Shown here: positions 33,035-45,148 of the stretch, one piece after another | Numbering within the stretch: position 1 is the first letter of the stretch | How the letters are laid out: each line of letters begins with the position of its first letter | NCBI GenBank assembly: GCA_030762985.1 | Contig: CM061046.1 | Location: 84,095,750-84,159,749 of the forward strand | Reading direction: 5' to 3' | From: Adelphocoris suturalis | Lineage: Eukaryota > Arthropoda > Insecta > Hemiptera > Miridae | Length of the DNA stretch: 64,000 nt | The notes under the pieces: generated by a model | What the model was told of the DNA's origin: nothing | The model's database searches: none | What the model saw: only the letters and a program-made list of their open reading frames with translations | Program-made: the position numbers and the translations under genes

Positions 33035-34050
33035 CACACATTTCTTCATATCAGCCCAATGTCCAATGTTGATCAGGTTTTATTTTTTATAGGTAATAAT
33101 CACATTATTTATCTCCTCAGATCCCTCACATGTTACTTGATGAATGACCAATATAATTTTGAGGGTCAGTTTTTGGAGTTTTGAACGTCACATTGCGACA
33201 CTCTGCGTAGGAGACTGGGATTGGGGGGGATTGTGGTTGAGTGTGATGAATTCGAATGGTTTTGCTGATTAAAATTAATGATCCTCCAAATAACGACGTT
33301 TGAGTGTGAGTTGGAGATCTGAACTAATAAAGCACTGCATGGATATTAACCCTTCGTGACCACATTATCTTTTGACCGAAGCCTTGTATCTGGTAGCCGG
33401 TCATTAGGTATGGTAACAACCGTAGCTCTGATAGCCGGACGCTATGCCCGTAGCACAAATTTCTGGACTTTGAGCCTGTAGCACTAATCTCCGAACTCTA
33501 ACCACTTTGCCCTATCTGCCAGCATACCAGCCCGTACCTCTAAATATCTACCTAGTCACCGGATTCGGAAGTCAGTGGAATATTTTTCATTCAGACCAAG
33601 TTTCTCAAGCCTTTATATAACATTCCATAATTTTCAACGTTCGGAAAGTAAACAATAATTTAAATGAGGTATTTTCATTAAAAATTCGTAAAATTTACCT
33701 TGAATTCGGTTATGTATTGTGAGTTAAACCAGACACTAGGTACACAACATGTCCCACTGTACGCGCCCCAGCCGACCTGAATTAGAACCAGTGTCAACTG
33801 GCAAAGGAAATGAGCTCCCTTATGGGTAATTCTGTAATTGTTCATTGTTTGTTAATGTCACTCGTAGTATACTAGATAGCGTATCGGACTTCTAAAGTGA
33901 GGGAACCTAGTTTGATCCCACGCCAGAGTCAAAATTTTTTGACATTCAAATTCAACCTCCGAAACATATTTTTAATCGCCATTATTTTAAATGTTTTACA
34001 TCATACTTTATAACGTTATTTTTATCTTTTCGTCTATCTAATTGACTTCT
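33035..34050. other. No recognisable gene
   Basis: AT-rich sequence without long frames. Around 33870-33930 reads 'ctagcgtatcggacttctaa...gtttgatcccacgcc'-like text, which is weakly tRNA-like but could not be folded convincingly. Confidence 0.45.
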
Positions 34051-34059
34051 TGATGCGCA

Positions 34060-34100
34060 TTTTTTAGATGCGAGCTTGCGAGCATCCAGACCACGAAACT
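34060..34100 (+). repeat. R2 repeat unit
   Basis: 'gatgcgagcttgcgagcatc' followed by 'cagaccacgaaactatac'. A second, internally shortened unit lies at about 34660-34760. Confidence 0.8.
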
Positions 34101-34799
34101 ATACAAATCCCAAAGATAAATAAAGGTTTGGAGAAGGTGGATCAGCTGTTTTGTGTGTGTACTTAATTTGACGACTCCCTGTGATTGTGTGACTAAATTT
34201 AGCAAATTGTCAAGACTGCCAGCTTCATAAGTAGAACAACTTGCTTCATAGAATTTCAAAACTATACCTACCTAACTTTTCTTCGTACTTTGTAATTGAT
34301 ATCGGGGGACATAACCGATGACTGAACGTGGATTAACTCCCTACCTGATTAGTACCTACATGGTACTTCGTCCAAATAGAATAAATTAAGCTAATTATCA
34401 ACATTGCGTCATGACGTCAGTTATTGTCAAATCAAGTTTGGTATTGTTTTCAATAGATTTTCAACGATATCTTTAGTCAAGTTTTGACCTTATTATTTGA
34501 TGAGGAAAACAGTTGCCACAATGTACTTACCTAATTTTTTTGAAATCAATAAAAAATTATAAAATAGGTACAGGGTATACACACAAAACAGTCGATTCTA
34601 AAACTAATTTGCAACAAGTTATATCCCCTTAACCTAACAAACCACCCTGATACTAATTTATACGTCCAACTAATCTGAATTTTTACTAAGGGATTGACTA
34701 CTTGATGTTATGTATTTTTGAGATGCGAGCATACAGACCACAAAACTGCACAAATAATTCTGATCTATTTGTCCAACTAATCTATATTTTAGACGCGGA

Positions 34800-36140
34800 C
34801 ATAAATTGAGGCGCCAATTCATTCAACGGAACCTATTCGTGCGAAAAGACCAAGGGGGAACTTAGTTACAATTCAGCTCGGTAGAGGCGCGCACAGCGAA
34901 ACATGTTGTGAACCCAACGACATGTGAGTTAATTCCGTTTTAGCCTTTGATTTCCTGAGTTGCAAAAGATGATGAACTAGTTTTCCAAATAACTAGTTCA
35001 ATACATGTTTTTACTGGTATCTCAAGGAAGCCGTAAACGGAGGGGTATCTCAGAGTCATCTAAGTTCAGGATCGTAGGAGTAAATCATGACTCAGGATGT
35101 CAGAGGTCCGTTGTCTGTTGATAGACTCAATGGGCGAACCTTGAGGCCTTGACATCACAACCCTCAATCTCCCGGCCTGACCTTTGGACTGTAAGCATTT
35201 TTTTTCTCTCTCTCTTCCATTTTTTCTTTCTAAGAGTGTTCCATAAAGCTGAGACGAGGGTAGCGGGCCAAGGTGCTCCATCTCTCCGATTCCGGCGTAC
35301 ATAAAACGCTATTGTGTGGGTGTCCTGTTCAAAATTGAGGCGTTAACGACTGCAGTGAAGCTCTTGGTCGCTCAACTCTTCCAAAGGGGTCTACGGATCG
35401 AGTTAATGGGGTCCTGAGGACGAGGCTTCAAAGCGAACAGCTGGGACGTTATAGTGGAGCTAAGAAATGGAAAGTCAAAAGAAACCAGATTTGGTCAAAC
35501 GCGCTGTAGGGTCTACTCTACTTCACGCTTGACCGGCGCGAGACAAGGACTTCCTGAATAGGCCATCGCTGGTATGAGGGTATTTCGCAAAACCTCCATC
35601 CAGGCTTGAGAGATTCCTTTCTCACTCTCCTGTCACACCAAGAACAAAAGTTCCAGTCATGCAGCACGATCGTATGAGCGAATTTCCGTAAAATATTGTA
35701 CCTATTAGGTACCTATGTTGTTACATTGTTTTGAAATTTGAGCATTTCAGTGCAGAGATAATATATTGTTAATTACTAATTTTGTCGCAAAGTAACTCAT
35801 TCTAAATATTATTCTGCAATTTGGTCATTTCGATTTTTACCTTTTAGCGAATTTTCGTAGAAATTCCAAAAATTTTAAAATGAAACTTTTTGAAGAATTT
35901 CTTCATTAAAATCCATCTTGAGGCATTTCGAAACGATTCCGGAAGTTGCCGCTTTTTCATATGTATACATATATATATAAGTGTGTGTGCGAAGCCTTGC
36001 TAATATTACATACCTTCAGAGGGATGTCCTATTGAAATAGATTCGAGAAAAATAAGCTGGGCTCCAATCATTGAATTTGCTTTAAGGACGGCCTTATTAA
36101 AATTGATGATCGACGCATTTTTATGGGTTGTATTCATCAC
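34800..36140. other. No recognisable gene
   Basis: A somewhat GC-richer stretch (about 35000-35650) with no frame carrying a motif I know; 35066-35302 on the minus strand is open for 78 codons. A short (AT)n tract lies near 35965. Confidence 0.5.
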
Positions 36141-36409
36141 AAAACACTGCAAATTATTACACAAAGGTTGATTATTTCTGTATTATGTAGTTCTTCAATA
36201 GACTATTATTATTAGACGTAGTCCATGGTGAATTTTCTAAATATCACAACATGAATATGCACCCACTTACAATACTTACATTAATGGTAATTATGAGCTA
36301 AAATAAAACTCCTACATCCTACGCTTTTTGCATGTAAGTCAATAGGTATATACTTAATATCAAAAGTTATTATGAACTCGATTTCTGGAAAAGATTAATC
36401 AATCGCTGT

Positions 36410-36412
<3 letters not shown>

Positions 36413-36443
<31 letters not shown>
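36413..36443. repeat. 31-base T-run
   Basis: Possibly the poly(A) tail of a minus-strand retroposed sequence that includes the 96-codon frame at 36655-36945. No matching target-site duplication was found. Confidence 0.7.
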
Positions 36444-36447
<4 letters not shown>

Positions 36448-36654
36448 AGAAATTTTTACAATGCAATTTTTACAATTTTTACCACTTCTCATTCACACTC
36501 AAATTGATGATGTGGGTGCGCAAAAAAGAAATCCTTAAAGAAGTTCCTTATTCTACCTTTTCGAGTTGATGGGATGTGATGCTGAAGATACAGGACCATT
36601 CTTGGCTCATATGTGATTTTCTGGCTCATGTTTCATAAACCTATGGTCCAATAG

Positions 36655-36945
36655 TTAGGGAGGAATACTTTTGAAACAATATTCATATACCGTGCTCCGT
36701 GCAATCGTACTAGGTACAATCCGTTTTATATTGACAGAATCAATCTTCGTGTAGAGACCTCTTTGTTCAGGAGAATCTTCTAACTCTGCCATCACTCTAT
36801 ATTTTAGAAGTTTAGCTGTATGTCTAGAGGCACGAACCACTGTTCGACTGCGAATTGTTTGACCACAGTAACTTAACCCGCATTGAGAACTAACTGATGA
36901 GGACTCTACCGGCTCCAACACTACAAAGATAGCTCCAAGTTTCAA
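36655..36945 (-). CDS. Unidentified 96-codon frame upstream of a poly(A)
   Basis: I do not recognise this protein (begins MKLGAIFVVLEPVESSS, ends EYCFKSIPP). It is of mixed composition with no simple repeats, lies on the minus strand and is followed, about 210 bases downstream, by a long poly(A) on the same strand. It could be the end of a retroposed cDNA, an exon, or chance. No domain, signal peptide or membrane segment is evident. Confidence 0.25.
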   Translation of the reverse strand: MKLGAIFVVLEPVESSSVSSQCGLSYCGQTIRSRTVVRASRHTAKLLKYRVMAELEDSPEQRGLYTKIDSVNIKRIVPSTIARSTVYEYCFKSIPP

Positions 36946-36949
36946 GTTA

Positions 36950-39320
36950 TCAAAATTGCCAATAATTTTATCCTACACCTGTAAAATGTGGTCAGTAGCT
37001 TTGATCATCCCATTCCTGTTTTCAAGAAGCGTGTCAAGCTGTTTCTTCTGGATCGTGAACTGTACAAGATTGGTGACTTTTTTTATGACTAAATAATTTT
37101 TGCTTTTATCTGGATCAGCACATAATATGTGTTTACATAATTAATTGTTGATGTTTTGACGTTTGTTCTACTGTTTTTTTATTCATGTGCAATTGGCAAT
37201 AAATTATATCTATCCATCTATCTAATCTAAAACGAGAAACTTTTAAATTATGTAAAGGGAAAAAAACATCATCCAGATATTTCGTACTTTTATTCTTAAG
37301 AACAACAATAAAACGAAAACAAGACCAAGCTGATCTGACTTCATCGCAATCACTTCCACAGGTCCCCAAGAGTCTGTGCACGAAAATGAAAATGAAAATA
37401 AATCAATGTTAACTTAAATAATCAGCCTTTGTTAGATTCCTTAAAGTTCACCACGACTCGCAAATTATTACAAAATCATTTTACTATAATTATAATTTTA
37501 AGTACTTACCACAGGAACCTTTTATTACCTATCGCCTAAGACCGATTAACAGTTCGATTTCGCCCGCTAAACGACACGTAACCTCCGTGAGTTACGTTGA
37601 TGAGTTCCCAACAATTTGTGTTCCTGTACGGAAGAAGTCGGAAACACTCCAGAAAGAAAGCGAAGGTGATGAAAGCTAATTAACTACCTGCCAATGAACA
37701 CAGATCTGATCAATGTAAGCTATTCAAGGCCTTCTCTTACACACCTTCTAACACTATTGTAACGGGGAGTCAGTCTGGAAAACAGTTTTCTCTACAAACA
37801 ACTCGGTGTGGTTTAAAACGCAGTAGAAAATTAAAAATTGTTGCTAGTTCTACTGCAGTTTAGATGTTAATGAACAAAACTACGGGGAAAAAATCAACAT
37901 TGATCATTTACGTACTTCCCTTCAAATACCTAAATGTGTTCTTTTTTCAGTTTCCGTGCACTTTTCTCCGTAACTGCTCATCCGAATTAAATGATTTTTA
38001 TTTTGTTTTGTTTGTTTCACTACGACCTACCGACAGACGGGGGCTTTTGAACTTTCAATAGAGCTATCATTTTATTTTTTCAAAGAAAAAAAAAAAATAA
38101 ATAAATAAATAAATAAAAAATAAAATTCGGGTTTTTGTAGGTAACGTTTTCACAACCACACACTCTTGCAATCAAAATTACGACTCATTAACAACGGACA
38201 AACAATAATAATTAAAAAAATAAAAATAAACAGAATCTACTCGGTTGGTGTACCGCACAAAGTGCACGTAAGCATAAAAAAATGTTACTTTGAGAAGTTT
38301 TTCCGAAGAAGGACATTTTTCGAGCTTGACAGCATGCTCCATGTCCCGTCGAAAGGGGAAGGAAAGTACCCCAGGATACGGAGCCCCGTTGAGTACTTGT
38401 AGAAGGTACGACCGGGTATTTTCGTCTAGTCGATAGAAGGATAGGAGTACTGTGCTCCATTGACCACCGAACTTTGGCCCGGTACTGAAGGCTCTTCGAT
38501 CAAAGAGGATAAGGTAAGGTAGGTAGTACCTATGGAAGATGTAGGGAGGAAGTAGAGGGAAATGAACAGGCCAGGTTTCAGATCAAGAATGTGTAGCTGA
38601 CCCAGTCTACTGCACTATGTAACCTGAAAGGTCCTTATGGATTAGTATGAGGTGTCCACGTGCACAAAACCTGCCACTCCAACAGTGACCTGCATGCGGC
38701 TTCTACAAACTGCCTCGAATGTCGAGTTTTAATGGTTGAGAAACCTTCAAAATATAGATAGAGCTACAACAATCCCAAAAATGCGTCAGTTTTCATGTTC
38801 TTGTGAAGAAACCTAATAGGGTCGGATTTCCACAGAAACTGGTTGTAATACAAAATCATTAGCAACATAAAACCCCGTGCCAATTCCATTTTTGGGCTGG
38901 AAGCCCACGGTTACGCGGTGATTAACAAAGTCTACATTATTATTTTTTATTTTCGCTTATCAGGAGTTAATCTTCCGAAACAATTACCACGATTGCATTC
39001 CGAAACCTTAATTTACCGAGTAAGTAGTTATTCTTTGTGAAAATAAGACGTCGAGAAGGCCTTATAGCGCAATTAAGTAATGAAGCCCGATTGTTTCTGT
39101 TTATGTGTTGATTATGTTTGGAACGCAGGGACTGGTATTATGTCATGATTGTTATTCTTTCGGGAACAGATATTTCCTTGAATAGGAAACGATAAGTAAA
39201 TAATGAAGTTGGCTGGGAAAGTCTTGCACAGGCTGTGAGCGTTTTATGTGAACTGGCGCCGAAAGGTATTATTTCCGTTTCTGCCAGCTGGTTGTTGTAA
39301 TTTTGAGTCTTCCGGTAGCT
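36950..39320. other. No recognisable gene
   Basis: AT-rich, with an (AAAT)n tract near 38095. Frames up to 82 codons without motifs. 'cgcaaattattac' near 37459 is a possible fragment of the R4 terminal motif. Confidence 0.5.
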
Positions 39321-39335
39321 TCAACGTAGATGAAG

Positions 39336-40485
39336 TTTTTTTTTTTTTTTTTCTTCTTCTTTTTTTTCGTGATTTATTTATTTATAGCAATATTTCATTT
39401 CATGTTAAGCTCACTAAGGGGGGAGGTTTACAGCAAAACCTGGCCCATACTTGTATCAAGTACAGTTAAAAACACTGGATTACACTTGCACTATTTGCAC
39501 AGCACAATTAGGTCCAGAGGTTTATTTCTCTTGAGTCGCCGAAGTTCTCCTTCGTTGTTTAAAACGTTGAGCATCTCCAGGTTCTCGTGTTTGTGGAGGC
39601 GATGTTCGTGCTTCCTTGCATATTTGGCGATAATTTCGGTGACCGTTTCTACCCTCAAGTCTCGATGAATATCATCATTCCGCATGAACCAGGGGGCCTG
39701 AACTATACTTCTCAGTATTATATTTTGTCGGGTTTGGATTGTTTTAATATTTGATTTTTTTGCACAACCCCAAAGCTGAATCCCATAGGTCCAGATAGGG
39801 CGCAGTATCTGTTTATATATGAGTAATTTATTGTGTAGTGAGAGATGGGAGTTCCTTCCCATCAACCAGTACATCTTTCTGAACTTGATTTTTAGTTCCT
39901 GATTCTTTTTTTCAATGTGATATTTCCAGTTAAGTTTGGAATCAAGGTGCATCCCTAATTATTTTACAGTGTCAGAGTATGGAATTTTATTTGAATTGAT
40001 CTCAACTTCTGGGGCTAAGATTTTTCTATTAGTAAAGTTGATATGCACTGACTTTGTTTCATTTAGTTTCATTCTCCACATCTTGGTCCAATTGACAACC
40101 TTGTTAGTGGACGTCTGCAGATTGCGAGTTGCAGTTTCAGCGTCATCTCCAACAGAGAGGATGGCAGTATCATCTGCAAAAGTAGCTACAGTTGTATTTT
40201 CCTGTTGTGGAAGATCTCGTGTGTACAGCAGGTAGAGTACTGGGCCTAGGACACTGCCTTGCGGTACCCCTGCTTTTATAGGCTTCAATACAGAGTACTG
40301 GTCACCCTGCTTTACCCTGAAGTGTCTGTTCGCTAGGTAGGATTTTAGGAGTAAGTAAAACTGTTTTGGGAGATCCCTGTGCAGTTTATACTCAAGTCCC
40401 TTGTGCCAGACCTTGTCAAATGCCTGGGCCACGTCCAGAAAGATACTGGCACATATTTTTTTACCTTCTAGAGCCTTTTCTATTA
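39336..40485 (-). mobile_element. Jockey-type insertion A1 (5'-truncated)
   Basis: Sense is the minus strand. The poly(A) tail appears as the T-rich run at 39336-39368, interrupted by CTT repeats. The 5' end is at 40485. It is flanked by AACGTAGATGAAG on both sides (39323-39335 and 40486-40498), a 13-bp target-site duplication. It carries only the middle and C-terminal parts of the RT. Compared with copy A2 it lacks about 27 bases of 3' UTR and has one premature stop. It appears to be the parental locus of A2 (see findings). Confidence 0.9.
39491..40485 (-). pseudogene. Jockey-type reverse transcriptase, partial, one stop codon
   Basis: Order on the minus strand: LIEKALEGKK (cut here by the 5' truncation), AQAFDKVWHKGL (RT motif with catalytic Asp), AGVPQGSVLGPVLY, ATFADDTAIL (catalytic FADD box), then the thumb and WTYGIQLWGC C-terminal region, to the stop after LIVLCK. 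A TAA replaces the TAC of the 'KYLGM' region at about 39956-39958, splitting the frame into 157 and 153 codons. The endonuclease, ORF1 and RT N-terminus are absent. It is otherwise identical in protein sequence to A2 over the shared part. Confidence 0.9.
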
Positions 40486-40579
40486 AACGTAGATGAAGTG
40501 AGTACGATATCTGAGAGTTAGGTGATCAATAATACGACCTAATAACTTTTCAACTGACACCATAGTTATTTCAAAGCGT

Positions 40580-40581
<2 letters not shown>

Positions 40582-40613
<32 letters not shown>
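40582..40613 (+). repeat. 32-base A-run at the 5' end of family B
   Basis: A pure A-run directly abutting the first RT codons of element B. It matches the 15-base T-run of A2 (55891-55905) in the inverse orientation. It may be the tail of another RNA joined to B by template switching. Confidence 0.85.
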
Positions 40614-40617
<4 letters not shown>

Positions 40618-41428
40618 AGATTTATTATCTCCAGGGGAGAGGACTGTGAGAGGATTCAATTGTCTCTGAGTGCTCTCGATGGATGGTGTAAAAAGAACGA
40701 ACTGACTCTTAATATTAATAAACGTTCAGTGGTCTCGTTCTCTCGTTCAACCTCGCCGATTGTAATGGACTATTCGATTGCGGGACAGATCTTGCATAGA
40801 CAAACGGAAGTCATGGATCTGGCAGTCCTTTTTGATAACCATCTCAGTTTTTCTGGCCATATTGAGAACATATGTTCGCGAGCCATGAAAGTGCTCGGTT
40901 TTATAAAAAGAAGTACCAGGGATTTCTCAGATCCTGCTGCCTTATCGATGCTGTATACTTCGTTGGTCCGCCCATTACTTGAAAATGCATCTGTGGTATG
41001 GTCTCCATACTACCTAAATTCAATGGAGATGATCGAACGAGTACAGCGCCGGTTCCTAAGACATCTCTCTTTCAAAATGGGCAATAAATGGGAAGAGTTT
41101 GATCCCTTGGAAATGCTGAGAGTAATGGGCCTCGAGACTCTTAGGAGGCGACGTGAGCGAGCAGACGTAATTTCCGTACATAGATTGGCCAACGGTGGAA
41201 TTGACTGTCCTTCTCTGCTCTCACACTTAAACTTTTATGTGCCGCCCTATCCAACTCGCCACATACAAACATTTTTTCTCCCAACTGTGACGACCAGCTA
41301 TTTGCATGGTGGGCCCCTGATTAGATGCCAGAGGGAGTTCAACAGATTGGTTGGTTTGTCGTCGGATGTCGACCTTCTTTGTTTAAGTGAGCTGGCGTTC
41401 AAGAGACATTGTAAATTATTGTTATAGT
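40614..41428 (+). pseudogene. Family B reverse transcriptase, C-terminal part
   Basis: The open frame enters from the A-run: FRFIISRGEDCERIQLSLSAL, WCKKNELTLNINK (typical after the RT active site), HIENICSRAMKVLGFIKR, YTSLVRPLLENASVVWSPY, RRFLRHLSF, ANGGIDCPSLLSHL, stop after CKLLL. About 270 codons remain open with no stop, so truncation is recent or the copy is young. The catalytic FADD box and endonuclease lie in the missing 5' part. The TTG at 40660 is not a real start: the coding frame continues upstream to 40614. Confidence 0.85.
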
Positions 41429-41692
41429 AAAGAATTTCTTAAATTATCTATGTAACCTCATTCTTATAATTGTTTCTTGTGCTATTTATTATTGTTGAGA
41501 ATTTGTGATCTAAGTTTTTTTTTTTTTTTTTTGCCATATAAAGCTTGTTTTGTTTGTTGTGAGTTTAATGTTATTGAATTTAACGTAGCATTGTTATTAA
41601 ATTTAGATACAAATTATTATTATTACCATACTTAAACTGTAAATTGGGCAATTTCGCCCGTAAATAAAATTAAATAAATAAATAAATTATAT
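40614..41692 (+). mobile_element. Non-LTR retrotransposon family B, 3' fragment
   Basis: 5'-truncated inside the RT, with a 3' UTR of about 260 bases. It ends 'gtaaattgggcaatttcgcc', 'cgtaaataaaa' and TAAA repeats. The tail is a short tandem repeat, not poly(A), which separates this family from Jockey A. Confidence 0.85.
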
Positions 41693-41929
41693 TTATGTTA
41701 GATTGGATCGAAATTTGAGCACTCTGAGCGCAAAGAAATTTTTAACTATCAATTTATGCAAAAAACGTGTTCTGCATACCAGCCTGCTATTCAGAAGTTT
41801 TGGATTTCCAACATTTTTTTGTACTTGGGGGGAGTTTACTGTAACTTTCGAAAAATAAACATCCAAGGATAAATTAATCAGTTGTAAAACAGGCTAAAAC
41901 GACAAATTGACTTGTTGTTAAAATAACCA

Positions 41930-42670
41930 AGAGTGCTTTTGCGCATGCTCGGAAACTACCAGTGACTCTGGCGAAAGAGTTCATCAGTCTAATCCGTTCA
42001 ATATCTGAGAACTTCTACGAAATTGGGTGGAAACTATAGATTTTATGCTTGTGTCAAGGATTTGACGCATGCGAAGCACTTACTAGTGATGCCTTCTGAA
42101 TTTACGAATAGACCATGAAAAAATGACGCTTGCGTGTGCAGAGTGAATCTATCAATTTCTTAGTGATGCCATTTATATGGGACCATTCTCATCCCAGCCT
42201 GCTCATTCCTTTAAAATTTCATCGAAATCGAAGAAAAACTGTAGACGTTAATTTGTTGCAAGGATTTCACATTCGCGCATGCACAGCAGCTAAAAGATGC
42301 TATCATAACAAAATTGATATGGAATCATTAAACCGTCTTTTTCCAACCAGCATCCAAATTATAACTAAAACGAGGGAAAATGATCCTTGATGAAATTTAC
42401 GTCTGCGCAAGCGTAGAGTGAAGTATTGATTAGTGCGAAATGAGGTACACTATCCACATCATCCTAATCCGCACATTACCTGAAAATTTCATCAGAATCT
42501 GATGAAAATTGTAGAAGTCATGCGTGTTGCCAGGATTTGTGGATACACACGCACCCACACAGGCAGACATGGAACTGAAGTTCTTCAGAATGGTCTAAAA
42601 CGTAAAATACGGGTAGAAATTTTGATTTTGGAGACAAAAATTTATCATCTTTCGAAAGTGAAAAAAATTT
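41930..42670 (-). repeat. R1 copy, antisense
   Basis: Several 'cgcatgc' sites (near 41945, 42070, 42275), 'aaaatttcatcgaaatcgaa', 'catggaactgaag', 'cttcagaatggtctaaaacg', ending 'ttggagacaaaaatttatca' and 'cgaaagtgaaaa'. It lacks the terminal hairpin. Confidence 0.8.
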
Positions 42671-42864
42671 AAGTCAATGAGACAAGCGTGCACATAGTAT
42701 GGGGAACATTTCGTCTAATGAAACACGTCAATATTGGCAGCGATGAACCACAAAATATATTTGAACCACAATGTGTATTTGAACCATATTGAGTACCTAA
42801 TGTTACGGATCCACCCTACCTCCTATACACTCCCACAAGAAGCTCTTGATTCTGTGATGGATAT

Positions 42865-43850
42865 GGATAGTTCCTCCTTTTCGATTCTTGAAAACGCTGC
42901 AACTGGGGATATTCCTGAAGTTATTCAACATTCAGAATATCCTCTGGGTGCGGCAGGTAAAGGGACCATAAGGTCTCCAAAAGCAGACTGACTGGCGCCT
43001 TTCCAACCAAAAGAGCGGAGTGGTGAGTGACTCGAATGTAGTGATACCTAGCGGTAGACGCACGAACTCTGTTAGATCCAGGATATGGCTCAAATCTCCC
43101 TCCGATGTCAAAATACGACCAAATGGTTTATTCAACTTTTCTCAGCCAATAATTGACCGATTTCAATGATTCTTGCAGCGTTCCTCATATTTTCGAAACC
43201 TGAAACGAAAACAGACCTCGTAATTTGAATGTACAGTTGTTAAATGGTATCTACATTTGAAAATTTTGGAATTTGAAAATTTCAGAGACTTGATTCTATG
43301 GGGAATTTCAAAACCAGTAGATTGCCGCAAGATTCATCAACATCAGTCCAATATTGACAGAAAAAAGTTGAAAAAAACGCATATACATACCTACCATTCG
43401 GCGCCACCTATAATTTCCTCTCACCTTTGAAGGGGAACTATAATATTTCCATCACCTCTTTGTCATATGTTAGCAGAGCGTGGTTCCGACCTCCCCACCT
43501 TCTCTGAGCCCCTCTATTATTGACTGCCCCCCCCCCCCCCCCCCCCCCACCCCCATTCAATAGGCAAAAAGGGCATCATACTTAAAAACTTCTACAATTT
43601 AAAATATTAATATATACCCCTGCCCCCCTTGCCTATTTGAACCCCTCTTCAACCCTTTTAGTTTTTGAAAGCCCCGGGGGTGTGATCGATATGGAAAGGT
43701 CCTCCTTTTCGATTCTTGAAAATGCTGCTACTGGGTGTATTCCTGAGATATTCAACATTCAGGATATCCTCTGGGTGTAGCAGGTTAATGGCCTCTCCCC
43801 TCTGAAGGAGGAACTACTACATTTCCCTCACCTCCTTGTCATAATTCACA
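42865..43850 (+). repeat. Spaced direct duplication R13
   Basis: About 90 bases ('tcctccttttcgattcttga', 'gggatattcctga', 'cctctgggtgcggcaggt') at 42870-42960 recur at 43700-43790. A second shared piece ('ctcacctttgaaggggaact') recurs at 43415 and 43795. The minus/plus frames here are not conserved between copies. Confidence 0.7.
43528..43548 (+). repeat. 21-base C-run
   Basis: A pure C-run within C-rich sequence, seen directly. Confidence 0.95.
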
Positions 43851-44985
43851 GACATTAAAATGATTACGCGGTTGTTGCAGGCAAGTCTGCAAGCTTTCCT
43901 TCATCTACTTTCAGACTTCATCTACGCCCAGAAAAAGTTTCTTCGATAATATTTGTCATATAAGAAGGATCAGCATTGGGGTGGTTTATGTAGTCAGCAG
44001 TCGCAGGAATATGGTCCCTGGAACACCGTCGACGTAAGGACGATACTTTAGTAATTCATTGGGGTCAGATGTCCAGTGGGATAGATAGCACAAAATCACA
44101 ACATGCAAGCCTCCTACATACGTCAAAGGATGCCATCAGACTTTCTACGTGCATACGTCTACCATCAACTATCTTCGGAACAAGACTTTAATAGCTTAAA
44201 TTTGGGCTCATTTGCCTCTCCCACCTACAAAGTGAAATGAATTACTAGAAAAGTTAATTTATTTTGATACACCTCTAAATTACTATCAGCAATTGTATTT
44301 TTCTTGTGCGTCTGAATTAATATACCGATTATTTTGTACATACCGACTGTTGGCTATGTTTTATATCGATACACATTTTGAACGCTTAGGTTGAATTTAT
44401 TGTTATATTTATATATTTTGCTTGTTCTATTTGTGCGTGTATTGTGTTACTAGGTATTGTCCGTTTTCTTCAAAACAAATAAATGCTTTTCTTTTCTTCA
44501 ATTATTACATTGAAAATCTATTTTATTAAGGTACCCCCTATCCTTCAGACAAATTTGAAAATAAAATAAATGAAAATAGAATCATAAATCGCATAAATCG
44601 TGGTGGTTATGGTGCACGGAGTGAATATAAGTTATCGGGCCTGGTCGTGAGGTCAAGGAGACAATGGTGTTGACACTCCAAAAACCCTTTGCCCACGACC
44701 TTCCATATGAAGAGCCCAGCAGACCATAAACGCGGTTTTGTGTATTCCATATGCGCATACCCGCGGTCTCTCACGCCTTTTTGCACAACCCCTTCGCCGT
44801 CCACTTTTGTGCATCGTTCAATAATATTGTGCCAGTCTTATGAAAGGCTCGTCCCCCGCTCGAGTTCGTTCCCAGAGCGACATTGGCCCGGATCCGGGCT
44901 CTCGACCCCCCTGCACACAAAGCACCTGCTTTGTAATGTCGAGTAATGTCCGACGCTTCAGCTCCTCTTTTCCCTTTCACAAGCC
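43850..44985. other. No recognisable gene
   Basis: A moderately GC-rich block (44590-44985) has frames on both strands up to 85 codons, none with known motifs. Confidence 0.5.
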
Positions 44986-44986
44986 G

Positions 44987-45148
44987 CGTGTCATCATTTT
45001 CGACTGTCCACGGGTTGACGCGAAGTTGGACTAAACCCTACGTGACAGTCATGCAAATCGCCAGTCAAGAAACGTAGCCTTAGTACCAGGGGTACAAAAC
45101 CAGCTTAAACCTCATTCAACGATTAAACTGCTGTTTAAACAGAGAATG
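44987..45148 (+). repeat. Left copy of 155-160 bp duplication around an RT fragment
   Basis: From 'atcattttcga' to 'gagaatgta'. The same text, about 10% diverged, is at 45620-45774. Shared parts include 'ttgacgcgaagttgg', 'ccctacgtgacagtcat' and 'aaaccagcttaaacctcatt'. Confidence 0.85.

Noticed and set aside
33870..33930. tRNA-like text ('gtatcggacttctaaagtga', 'gtttgatccca')
   Set aside because: Suggestive of anticodon and T-arm, but I could not pair an acceptor stem or D-arm; left unannotated.
39936..40235. 99-codon frame opposite the Jockey RT (also at 56252-56551)
   Set aside because: Antisense shadow of the conserved RT; present in both copies only because the copies are nearly identical.
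39491..41428. A1 and B as one twin-primed (5'-inverted) element
   Set aside because: The two RT parts are from different families, have different tails (poly(A) versus TAAA repeats), and A1 has its own target-site duplication within the flank.
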